DNA from: Candidatus Tharpella sp.
GTDB taxonomy: Bacteria; Desulfobacterota; Anaeroferrophillalia; Anaeroferrophillales; Tharpellaceae
Length of the DNA: 23,930 nt
Reading direction: 5' to 3'
Assembly (NCBI GenBank): GCA_021163565.1
Contig: JAGGTT010000204.1
Location: 1 to 23,930, forward strand
Part shown: positions 17,181 to 23,930 of the stretch, one piece after another
Layout: each line of letters opens with the position of its first letter
Numbering within the stretch: the stretch's first letter is position 1
Made by a program: the position numbers and the translations under genes
Notes under the pieces: generated by a model
Seen by the model: the letters and a program-made list of their open reading frames with translations, nothing else
The model's database searches: none
Told to the model about the DNA's origin: nothing

Positions 17181-18058
17181 TACTGATCACCTCCACACTC
17201 GTCACAGCAACCACAATCATTACCGTGCTGGTAGCGCTCGACCGCCACCTTCTCTTGTTCAAGATAGATGCCCTGACGTTTCAGCATCTCGTCAAAATCA
17301 ACTTTATGACCGTCAAATTCAGGCCCGTCAACACAGACAAATTTGGTTTCGCCACCAACCGTTACCCGGCAGGCGCCGCACATTCCCGTCGCATCAACCA
17401 TAATTGTCGGCAATGAAACCAGGGTCTGAACGCCAAATGGCTCCGAGGTTTTGCAGACAAATTTCATCATAATCGGAGGGCCGATCCCAATAACCAGGCC
17501 GATTTCACCACTTTCACGGTTTTTCTCAAGCAGTTCCTGCTCAACCTTGGTCACTAAACCGTGAATACCGTAGGAACCGTCATCGGTACAGACATAGAGT
17601 TCATCACTCAAATCCCGCATCTTGTCTTCCCAGAAAAGCAGATCTTTGGTCCGGGCCCCGATAATCGAAATAACCTTATTGCCGTTAGCCTTTAAGGCCT
17701 TGACAATATTATGAGTCGGAGCAATACCGATACCACCGGCAACGCAGAGAACCGTACCGAAATCCCCCATATGGGTAGGCTGACCCAAAGGCCCGATAAA
17801 ATCTGCCAGGCAATCACCGACCTCAAGTGCGCCCAGGGCCATTGTACTTTTGCCAACTTCCTGAAAAATAATCGTTACCAGACCCTTTTCCGGATCGGTA
17901 TCAGCCACCGTCAGCGGCACGCGCTCACCGGTCTCATTCAGTCGAAAAACTACAAACTGACCACCCTTAGCCTTTCTCGCAATCCGCGGGGCTTCAATCT
18001 GCATCATTTTAACACTGGGGTTCTTTGAGAACTCCTCTTTTGTAACTATTCGGTTCAC
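17180..18058 (-). CDS. nfnA: NfnA: NAD(H)-binding subunit of electron-bifurcating transhydrogenase
   Basis: A 292-residue ferredoxin-NADP reductase-like protein (also called SudB, the sulfide dehydrogenase beta subunit). The flavin motif RVPLTVAD is at 46-53 and the nucleotide-binding GGIGIAP at 108-114. The [2Fe-2S] site is the segment VDATGMCGACRV with C227 and C230, then C242; D222 is available for the Asp ligation known from NfnA structures. The start is GTG with AAGGAG six nt upstream. The C-terminus adds a cysteine cluster (C282, C284, C285, C288 in DCGCCDECGGDQ). First gene of the two-gene nfn unit. Confidence 0.9.
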   Translation of the reverse strand: MNRIVTKEEFSKNPSVKMMQIEAPRIARKAKGGQFVVFRLNETGERVPLTVADTDPEKGLVTIIFQEVGKSTMALGALEVGDCLADFIGPLGQPTHMGDFGTVLCVAGGIGIAPTHNIVKALKANGNKVISIIGARTKDLLFWEDKMRDLSDELYVCTDDGSYGIHGLVTKVEQELLEKNRESGEIGLVIGIGPPIMMKFVCKTSEPFGVQTLVSLPTIMVDATGMCGACRVTVGGETKFVCVDGPEFDGHKVDFDEMLKRQGIYLEQEKVAVERYQHGNDCGCCDECGGDQ

Positions 18059-18124
18059 AACCTGCTCCTTAAAAAAATTAAACTGTCACCTGCTTGATAA
18101 AAAATACACAAGATTGGGCCTTCT

Positions 18125-18149
18125 ATTATATACAGTATGCCAATGTCAA
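18125..18149 (-). promoter_or_regulatory. Possible nfnA promoter with unusually short spacer
   Basis: On the minus strand a perfect TTGACA (18149-18144) is followed by a perfect TATAAT (18130-18125), but only 13 nt apart instead of about 17. It lies about 67 nt upstream of the nfnA start. It may be a real promoter needing an activator or using a different -10 register, or chance. Confidence 0.3.
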
Positions 18150-18322
18150 GAGTTTTATCATTAAAACCGTAATTCATATATGCAACAATCTATTTCGTGG
18201 GCTCACAGAAATTTAGCCCCTCCGAAATAGAATCATGAAACAGTACGATATTCCGCAAACACATATCTTTTGGCCGAAGTAGGTTTATGAGAATATTTAG
18301 CCACCCCAGCAATCCAATTCCC

Positions 18323-18352
18323 TTGACAAAACAAAAAATAACATGCTAGCGA
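18323..18352 (+). promoter_or_regulatory. Weak candidate promoter for the rhodanese gene
   Basis: A perfect TTGACA at 18323-18328 is followed after 18 nt by TGC-TAGCGA, an extended -10-like element with a poor hexamer. It lies about 95 nt before the first possible start codon. Confidence 0.25.
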
Positions 18353-18477
18353 ACTAGGCGTATTCCGATTAGAACGCAAGTTCAACGCCGCAATGTGGCA
18401 CTTGTGCCCTTTTAGAGTAAAAAGGCAATTTTTCGAGGTGCCCTGTAGTGAAAAAATCAGGCAAGAAGGAAATCCCA

Positions 18478-18912
18478 ATGCCCCTTGCAACACCCTGCAG
18501 TTCAAAAAACCAGCTCTCCCAAGTTATAAATTTTCTTTTACTGGCCCTGATAATATCAACCACCGCCTGTGCCAAAACCGCTGGCCCCTACCCGGATGCC
18601 GCATTTTTTGCAAAAGATATAACTATTGTAGATATCAGAACCGAGGGCGAGTGGCGCCAGACCGGGATTGTTGCCGGCTCAAAGACCATCACTTTTTTTG
18701 ATGAAAACGGTAAATATGATGCCGCAATTTTTTTTCAACAACTTGACCGGGTGGTTGATAAAAACGTGGAGTTCGCAATCATCTGCAGAAGCGGTCGCCG
18801 CACCCGGGTAGCGGCCCAGATCCTGGTGCAGAACGGCTACAAAGTAATTGACTTAAAAGGCGGCATCAAACACCTTCCTGACGGCATCGATCTGGTCCCA
18901 TATAAGCCGTAA
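18478..18912 (+). CDS. Exported rhodanese-like protein, probable lipoprotein
   Basis: A single rhodanese domain with the active-site loop IICRSGRRTR (Cys103 from the ATG), which could carry a persulfide. The VDIRTEGEW motif near residue 51 is the usual rhodanese start. The N-terminus is hydrophobic (about 16-28) and reaches a cysteine in ISTTAC (Cys31), which could be lipidated, although the residue three before it is Thr rather than Leu. Two starts are possible. The ATG at 18478 (144 residues) has AAGGA seven nt upstream. The GTG at 18448 (154 residues) has GAGG nine nt upstream. I prefer the ATG because it gives a shorter pre-signal region. The gene stands alone, divergent from nfnA. Substrate unknown. 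Confidence 0.8.
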   Translation: MPLATPCSSKNQLSQVINFLLLALIISTTACAKTAGPYPDAAFFAKDITIVDIRTEGEWRQTGIVAGSKTITFFDENGKYDAAIFFQQLDRVVDKNVEFAIICRSGRRTRVAAQILVQNGYKVIDLKGGIKHLPDGIDLVPYKP

Positions 18913-19078
18913 AGAATAAACCCGCTTCCCGCCGCGCCGACATCCAAAACCAGCTCTCTTTGGAAAACCGAGCCAGTCACACCTTAGCCGCAATCGAGAT
19001 TCCCCTACTATAAGTATCCATTATGTGGTATTAGGCCGGTTTCAAGTGATTTAATTCTGACTCTGGAGCAATACTCTC

Positions 19079-20866
19079 ATGACCACATTTGCCGATTTAG
19101 GCCTAAACTCAGAACTACTCGAAGGCATCAAAAAACTCGGGTTTAAAACCCCGACCCCGATTCAGGAAGAGGTGGTTCCACGTCTGGCCCGGCTTGCGGA
19201 TGACATGGTTGCACTCTCGCAGACCGGCACCGGCAAGACCGCGGCTTTCGGCTTGCCCCTGATCCAGATGCTGAATCAATCACAGATGCAGACTCAGGCC
19301 TTAATCCTCTGCCCGACCCGGGAACTCTGCGTTCAGGTCCACAAAGACTTAAGCGCCTTCTCCCATTTTCTTCCCAAAATCAGAATTGTGGCCGTCTACG
19401 GTGGAGCCAGTATTGTCAGCCAGAGCCGGCAGCTAAAAACCGGGGCCCAGATAATTGTCGCGACTCCGGGCCGGCTTTTAGCCTTTATCAAACAGGGCGA
19501 AGTTAACATTAAGAGTATTCGGGCGGTAGTTCTCGATGAGGCCGATGAGATGCTGCAGATGGGCTTTCAGGACGACCTCAATGAGATTCTGGCCGCGACC
19601 CCGAAAACCAAGAAAACCGTACTCTTCTCAGCAACGATGCCGCGGGAAGTTACCGCCATTGCCAAACGCTACATGACCGACCCGGTTGAAGTGACCATCG
19701 GCGAACGCAATCAGGGTATCGAAAATGTCCGTCACATCTACTATATGGTAGCCGCTAAAAACCGCTATCCGACACTCAAACGAATTGCCGACAGCAACCC
19801 TGATATCTACGCCATAATCTTCTGCCGTACCCGCCAGGAGACCCGCGATATCGCTGCCAAATTGATCAATGACGGCTACAATGCAGATGCTCTCCATGGC
19901 GAACTCGCCCAGGCCCAGCGTGACCATGTTATGCAGAAATTCCGGCGCCGCAACATCAAACTTCTGGTGGCCACCGACGTTGCCGCCCGTGGCCTTGATG
20001 TCAAAGACTTAAGCCATGTCATCAACTATAATCTGCCCGATGAAGCCGCCGCCTACACCCACCGCAGCGGCCGCACCGGCCGGGCCGGCAAAGAAGGCAT
20101 CTCGATTGCCATTGCCCACCTGCGTGAGAAATATAAGATTAAACAGATTGAAAGACAGCTCAAAAGAAAATTTGAACTGGGCCGGATTCCCTCCGGCCAG
20201 GAGATCTGCCGGCAACGGATGCTGCACTATCTTGACGAGCTCAAGATGTCCGCCATCGACAGCCATCAGATTGAACCGTTTCTGCCGGCGATCATGGAGA
20301 GTCTCGCCCCGCTGGAAAGAGAGGAGCTGATCAAACGATTTGTCCTCTCTGAATTTGCCCAGCTCTTAAACTATTATCGCAACGCCCCTGATCTTAACAG
20401 CAATGAATCAGAGAATAGAGGCCGCCGCGAACACAGCAGCGGCCGGGATTACGAGCGCCGGGACGGCAAATCTAAAACCTACAAAAACCGTGATAAAAAT
20501 GATCGCGGCAGTGACCGTGAACGCTTCACCCGCTTTCACATCAATGTCGGCAAAAGGGACGGCATCAATCCCGGCCGGCTGATCGGGGAAATCAATGACG
20601 CCAGTACCGGCGGCCCGAGAATTCATGTCGGCCGGATTGAGATCCAAAGCGGTTTCAGCCTGATTGAAGCTGATACCCGCTCTGCGAAAGAGATCATCAA
20701 TACCTTCTCCAGCCTGATGATCAACGGCCGCAAAGTTCAGGCTAAAATTGCTGATGACAAAGAGCAAATGACACCGCGCTCGGATCGTAACAAACGCCCG
20801 GGCCGCCCATCACGCCCCCATCCGATCCGGAGCAAGAGTAAACGTAAAAAAGATACCTCCGCATAA
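19079..20866 (+). CDS. deaD: DEAD-box RNA helicase, DeaD/CsdA-like
   Basis: ATP-dependent RNA helicase for ribosome assembly and RNA turnover, often cold-induced in the family. Motifs in order: Q motif PTPIQ (25-29), SQTGTGKT (47-54), PTREL (79-83), TPGRL (129-133), DEAD (153-156), SAT (184-186), VATDVAARGLD (297-307), HRSGRTGR (328-335). After an Arg-rich linker (about 445-485) comes a DbpA-type RNA-binding domain (about 485-558, RFHINVGKRDGI onward). A Lys/Arg-rich tail completes the protein. The 595-residue length fits CsdA (about 630) better than RhlB, RhlE or SrmB. GGAG lies 10 nt before the ATG. Confidence 0.9.
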   Translation: MTTFADLGLNSELLEGIKKLGFKTPTPIQEEVVPRLARLADDMVALSQTGTGKTAAFGLPLIQMLNQSQMQTQALILCPTRELCVQVHKDLSAFSHFLPKIRIVAVYGGASIVSQSRQLKTGAQIIVATPGRLLAFIKQGEVNIKSIRAVVLDEADEMLQMGFQDDLNEILAATPKTKKTVLFSATMPREVTAIAKRYMTDPVEVTIGERNQGIENVRHIYYMVAAKNRYPTLKRIADSNPDIYAIIFCRTRQETRDIAAKLINDGYNADALHGELAQAQRDHVMQKFRRRNIKLLVATDVAARGLDVKDLSHVINYNLPDEAAAYTHRSGRTGRAGKEGISIAIAHLREKYKIKQIERQLKRKFELGRIPSGQEICRQRMLHYLDELKMSAIDSHQIEPFLPAIMESLAPLEREELIKRFVLSEFAQLLNYYRNAPDLNSNESENRGRREHSSGRDYERRDGKSKTYKNRDKNDRGSDRERFTRFHINVGKRDGINPGRLIGEINDASTGGPRIHVGRIEIQSGFSLIEADTRSAKEIINTFSSLMINGRKVQAKIADDKEQMTPRSDRNKRPGRPSRPHPIRSKSKRKKDTSA

Positions 20867-20901
20867 AGCCCGCGCACCTTAAACGATCATGATTTAAGCA
20901 A

Positions 20902-20938
20902 AAAAAGCCGCTTCAAGAAATTCTTGAAGCGGCTTTTT
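20902..20938. terminator. Bidirectional terminator between two helicase genes
   Basis: Perfect 18-bp inverted repeat (20902-20919 with 20921-20938) around one central base, G/C core AGCCGCTTC, with A on one side and T on the other. It serves both the plus-strand deaD gene and the minus-strand rhlE gene, which converge here. Confidence 0.88.
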
Positions 20939-20961
20939 CAATTTAATTGTTTAACCGGCAA

Positions 20962-22257
20962 CTAGCGGTTGCCGGCACTCCCCGATCGTGCCCGGGAGTG
21001 GTTGGAATTCCGGGAGTTGCCGCCGGTTCTTCCCGCTCCGGATTGACGGGGTTTAGAGTAGCGGCCCCGCTTCTGCCCCGGACTGCGCCGGTTGAAATTG
21101 ACAAAAGTCTCTTCATCCTTGTCCGCCTGATTCTGCTCAAATCCATCTATATTTTCAACCAGAATATCCCGGCCTAAAAGTCGCTCAATCGGGCGCAACA
21201 GCTTCTGCTCATCGGCACTCACCAGCGAAATCGCCATACCGGAACTTCCGGCCCGGCCGGTGCGGCCGATGCGATGAACGTAATCTTCCGCCACATTCGG
21301 CAGATCAAAGTTGACCACCTGCGGCAGGGCCGCAATATCCAGACCCCGAGCAGCAATATCGGTGGCCACCAGAATTTTCAACTTCCCCTGTTTGAACTCT
21401 GAAAGCGCCCGGGTTCTCGCGGTCTGACTCTTGTTTCCATGAATCGCCGCAGCCCCGATACCGCCTTTTTCAAGGTAGGTCGCAAGCCGGTTGGCACCGT
21501 GTTTGGTCCGGGTAAAGACCAAAGCTTTCTGCCAGTCACCATCATTAATAAGTTTCGCCAACAATACTTTTTTCTCTTTCAGGGCTACCGGGTGCACCAC
21601 CTGATCAACCTTCTCCGCCGCCTTATTACGAGGATCAACTTCAACCATCACCGGATCGCGTAAAAGCTTATCGGCCAGACCCCGAATATCGTTAGAATAG
21701 GTCGCGGAAAAGAGCAGATTCTGGCGCTCTCCCGGCAGCAGTTTAATAACCCGCTTGATATCATGGATAAAACCCATATCAAGCATCCGGTCGGCCTCAT
21801 CGAGAATCAAAATCTCAACCTGGGAAAGATCCACGGTTCGCTGACCGCAATGATCCAGCAACCGGCCCGGCGTTGCCACCAGGATATCGATTCCGCGTCT
21901 TAATTTATCAATCTGAGGATTAATTCCGACACCGCCGAAAACCACGGTTGAACGGAGCGGCAGTTTCCGGCCGTAAACCGCCATCGACTCCCCGACCTGG
22001 GCCGCAAGTTCCCGGGTCGGCGTTAACACCAGACAGCGCGGATGCTTACTTCTGCGACCCGTCTCATTCAATTTCTGTAACACCGGCAGAGCGAAAGCCG
22101 CAGTTTTTCCGGTTCCCGTCTGGGCCCCGCCCAGAACATCACGACCTTCCAGAATCACCGGAATTGCCTGTGCCTGAATCGGGGTCGGGATTTTATAACC
22201 CTGAGCCTTTACAGTTTCAAGCAGAGCGGGCAATAAGCCCAATTTTTCAAACGACAT
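20962..22257 (-). CDS. rhlE: DEAD-box RNA helicase, RhlE-like
   Basis: A second ATP-dependent RNA helicase, 431 residues. Motifs: PTPIQ (24-28), AQTGTGKT (45-52), PTREL (80-84), TPGRL (129-133), DEAD (153-156, [11 protein letters not shown] as in RhlE), [14 protein letters not shown] and HRIGRTGR. The C-terminal tail (about 390-431) is short, low-complexity and rich in Arg, Gly, Ser and Asn, as in RhlE, and lacks the DbpA domain of its convergent neighbour. GGAG lies 10 nt before the ATG at 22257. Confidence 0.9.
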   Translation of the reverse strand: MSFEKLGLLPALLETVKAQGYKIPTPIQAQAIPVILEGRDVLGGAQTGTGKTAAFALPVLQKLNETGRRSKHPRCLVLTPTRELAAQVGESMAVYGRKLPLRSTVVFGGVGINPQIDKLRRGIDILVATPGRLLDHCGQRTVDLSQVEILILDEADRMLDMGFIHDIKRVIKLLPGERQNLLFSATYSNDIRGLADKLLRDPVMVEVDPRNKAAEKVDQVVHPVALKEKKVLLAKLINDGDWQKALVFTRTKHGANRLATYLEKGGIGAAAIHGNKSQTARTRALSEFKQGKLKILVATDIAARGLDIAALPQVVNFDLPNVAEDYVHRIGRTGRAGSSGMAISLVSADEQKLLRPIERLLGRDILVENIDGFEQNQADKDEETFVNFNRRSPGQKRGRYSKPRQSGAGRTGGNSRNSNHSRARSGSAGNR

Positions 22258-22812
22258 AACAATATTTCTCCAAAACCCGTCCGGACATTCTTATTAATGT
22301 ATTGAGAAAATAATAATTTCCGTAATACATTCAAGTTAAAAAAGTTCCGATCTTCCGGATACGAGCTTAAATTTTCAAGTTGGAATAAATCTATCTTGCA
22401 GATGAGCCTGTTCAAGGTTCTAAATCGACTATCGGAAAAAACCGATCCAAAAAACAAAAAAGCGCTTGCCTCCGTTGCCGAAAACAACCGCTTTACTATT
22501 TTAATCTTCTTCAAAGCAGAAGGTTTGTTACAGGAAAAAATTTCCCCGACAACCCCTTACTTTGCCAACACTATCGTTGAATGATTTCTCTTTATAGCAT
22601 TAAAAGATTGCTTTTGTCCAGTATTATAATGATATGTCCTGCAGTCCGGCAAGAGAGCGCCACTAAACCGTTCGGCAGCAATGTTTAACCTCTCAATCAA
22701 ATTGGCAACAATTAGAAGTGGCGAGTTTTTGAGGATACTCCAAGTAGTTCTTGACGATATAAGGTTGTGTACGTTATTGTGACTGAGTTTAAATCCTTTT
22801 GCAGAGAGATTT
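22258..22812. other. Long intergenic region between rhlE and kup
   Basis: About 555 nt, A/T-rich, divergent between rhlE (minus) and kup (plus). Short open frames on both strands lack ribosome sites and recognisable domains. It must contain the rhlE leader and the kup promoter; a candidate for the latter is at 22751-22780. I looked for a c-di-AMP (ydaO-type) riboswitch, which precedes some K+ transporter genes, and saw no convincing match. Confidence 0.5.
22751..22780 (+). promoter_or_regulatory. Candidate sigma-70-type promoter of kup
   Basis: TTGACG (22751-22756) and TATTGT (22775-22780) are separated by 18 nt, five and four of six consensus matches. The predicted leader is about 26 nt, with AGAGAG before the ATG at 22813. 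Confidence 0.4.
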
Positions 22813-23930
22813 ATGGCAGTAGAAACTCCGAAAAAGAGTGCCAGTAAACCGGAATCCCAACATCTGGCGACCCTTTCCCTGGCTGCTCTGGGAGTGGTTT
22901 TTGGGGATATTGGCACCAGCCCTATTTACGCCATACGTGAGTGTTTTCATGGAGAATATGGTATTGTAGCGACGCCGGCCAATGTTCTGGGTGTCCTGTC
23001 ACTGATGTTCTGGGCTCTGACTATCATTGTCAGCCTCAAATATCTGACTTTTATCCTGCAGGCTGATAATAATGGTGAGGGTGGAGTGATTGCCCTGACT
23101 TCCCTTATTCGTCCTCAGGGGTTAAGGAAACTTGGTATGCGGCCGGTACTGGTTTCTTTTGGCCTTTTTGCCGCCTGCCTGCTGTATGGCGATGGGATGA
23201 TCACTCCGGCGATCTCTGTCCTGAGCGCACTGGAAGGGCTGAAAGTCATCAGCCCTGACTTTACCCCCTTTATTATTCCGTTGACTATTATCATCCTGGT
23301 TGCCCTTTTTCTGCTTCAAAGTCGGGGAACGGCAAAGATGGGAAAACTGTTCGGCCCGGTGATTTTTATCTGGTTCAGTGTCCTGGCGCTCCTGGGGATT
23401 GGAAAGATTGTTGCCTGCCCCCGGATCCTGACGGCATTTATGCCCTGGTACGGAGTTGAGTTTCTGCTGCATAACCATCTCCACGGGTTCCTGGTTCTGG
23501 GAGCGGTATTTTTGGTAGTTACCGGTGCCGAAGCTCTCTATGCCGATCTGGGACATTTTGGTCCCCGTCCCATCCGCCTAGTTTGGATTTTTTTTGTTTT
23601 GCCGGCCCTCTTGGTTAATTATTTCGGCCAGGGTGCTTTACTGTTGCTCCATCCAGAATCCGCCAGTGACCCGTTTTTCGCTTTGCTGCCGCAATGGGGA
23701 GTAATTCCCATTATCATCCTGGCCACCGCGGCCACGATCATTGCCTCGCAGGCGGTTATTTCAGGAGCATTCTCCCTGACCAGACAGGCCATTCAACTGG
23801 GTTATCTGCCGCGGATGAAAATTATTCATACAGCAGCCCGGCATATGGGTCAGGTCTACGTGCCGTTGGTGAATTGGCTGCTGATGATTTGTACCATCGG
23901 TCTGGTTCTGGGGTTTCAGTCATCGAGTAA
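22813..23930 (+). CDS. kup: Kup-family potassium uptake transporter, 5' part
   Basis: Membrane K+ importer of the Kup/HAK/KT family, thought to work as a K+/H+ symporter. The first 372 codons are present and open to the right edge; the remainder, roughly 250 residues in the family, lies outside. The hallmark LGVVFGDIGTSPIYAIRE begins near residue 24. Further conserved blocks are ADNNGEGG near residue 83, YGDGMITPAISVLSALEG near 126, and VTGAEALYADLGHFG near 236. The start ATG has AGAGAG 3-8 nt upstream. Frames on the opposite strand here are shadows. Confidence 0.93.
   Translation, partial: MAVETPKKSASKPESQHLATLSLAALGVVFGDIGTSPIYAIRECFHGEYGIVATPANVLGVLSLMFWALTIIVSLKYLTFILQADNNGEGGVIALTSLIRPQGLRKLGMRPVLVSFGLFAACLLYGDGMITPAISVLSALEGLKVISPDFTPFIIPLTIIILVALFLLQSRGTAKMGKLFGPVIFIWFSVLALLGIGKIVACPRILTAFMPWYGVEFLLHNHLHGFLVLGAVFLVVTGAEALYADLGHFGPRPIRLVWIFFVLPALLVNYFGQGALLLLHPESASDPFFALLPQWGVIPIIILATAATIIASQAVISGAFSLTRQAIQLGYLPRMKIIHTAARHMGQVYVPLVNWLLMICTIGLVLGFQSSS

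Larger units (their letters stand above)
18059..18477. other. Divergent intergenic region between nfnA and the rhodanese gene
   Basis: About 420 nt with no credible gene of its own. The left part holds the nfnA leader and possible promoter. The right part holds a perfect TTGACA at 18323-18328 on the plus strand. Short minus-strand frames here lack start signals and family resemblance. Confidence 0.5.

Noticed and set aside
18120..18150. A sigma-54 (-24/-12) promoter, suggested by TTGGCAT upstream of nfnA.
   Set aside because: The GC dinucleotide expected at -12 is AT at the required spacing.
18943..18964. Hairpin TCCAAA/TTTGGA after the rhodanese gene as a terminator.
   Set aside because: Six-pair stem with a 10-nt loop and no T run.
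22396..22584. A 62-codon plus-strand frame in the rhlE-kup gap.
   Set aside because: No ribosome binding site, no membrane or domain features, and A/T-rich composition like the rest of the gap.
22557..22916. A 119-codon minus-strand frame across the kup start.
   Set aside because: It overlaps the clearly conserved Kup N-terminus and has no recognisable domain or ribosome site.
23122..23556. A 144-codon minus-strand frame, rich in Gln, Asn and charged residues.
   Set aside because: It is antisense to the Kup reading frame, whose conserved blocks cover the whole stretch.

Overview
The window reads as chromosomal DNA of a Gram-negative anaerobe. The best guess is a Desulfobacterota-type (former deltaproteobacterial) lineage. 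This rests on a complex I operon without an NADH module, a ferredoxin/NAD(P) transhydrogenase (NfnAB) next to it, a periplasmic AMIN-type cell-wall amidase and a putative exported lipoprotein. The taxonomic call is inference; no rRNA or other marker gene is present.

Layout, left to right. Positions 1-101 (minus) hold the 5' end of an unrecognised membrane protein cut by the window edge. Positions 214-3415 (minus) hold an N-acetylmuramoyl-L-alanine amidase followed by a TrpB2-type tryptophan synthase beta chain, ending at a hairpin terminator. Positions 3698-15355 (minus) are one long complex I operon, nuoA-B-C-D-H-I-J-K, then an extra MrpD-like antiporter subunit, a small two-helix membrane protein, an L-type subunit, nuoM and nuoN. 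It is closed by a perfect 24-bp inverted repeat and preceded by a good sigma-70-type promoter. Positions 15768-18058 (minus) are nfnA-nfnB with their own terminator. Positions 18478-18912 (plus) encode an exported rhodanese. Positions 19079-20866 (plus) encode a DeaD/CsdA-like RNA helicase, convergent with an RhlE-like helicase at 20962-22257 (minus); the two share a bidirectional terminator. Positions 22813 to the right edge (plus) are the start of a Kup potassium transporter.

The most interesting system is the complex I operon. NuoE, NuoF and NuoG are absent: only 52 nt separate nuoD from nuoH. Four antiporter-like proton-channel subunits are encoded instead of three. The L-type subunit carries a C-terminal lateral-helix region about 29 residues longer than my recollection of E. 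coli NuoL, as expected if the helix has to span one more subunit. The same L-type subunit has lost the otherwise near-invariant TM7 channel lysine (Asn in its place), which the other three antiporter-like subunits keep. Complexes with a fourth pump have been described before in other bacteria, so the architecture is not wholly new. The Lys-to-Asn change, the MrpD-like nature of the extra subunit, the small two-helix protein and the neighbouring NfnAB make this version worth a closer look.

A working model (inference): a reduced carrier, perhaps ferredoxin, feeds the NuoB/C/D/I arm directly. NfnAB next door would equilibrate ferredoxin, NADH and NADPH.
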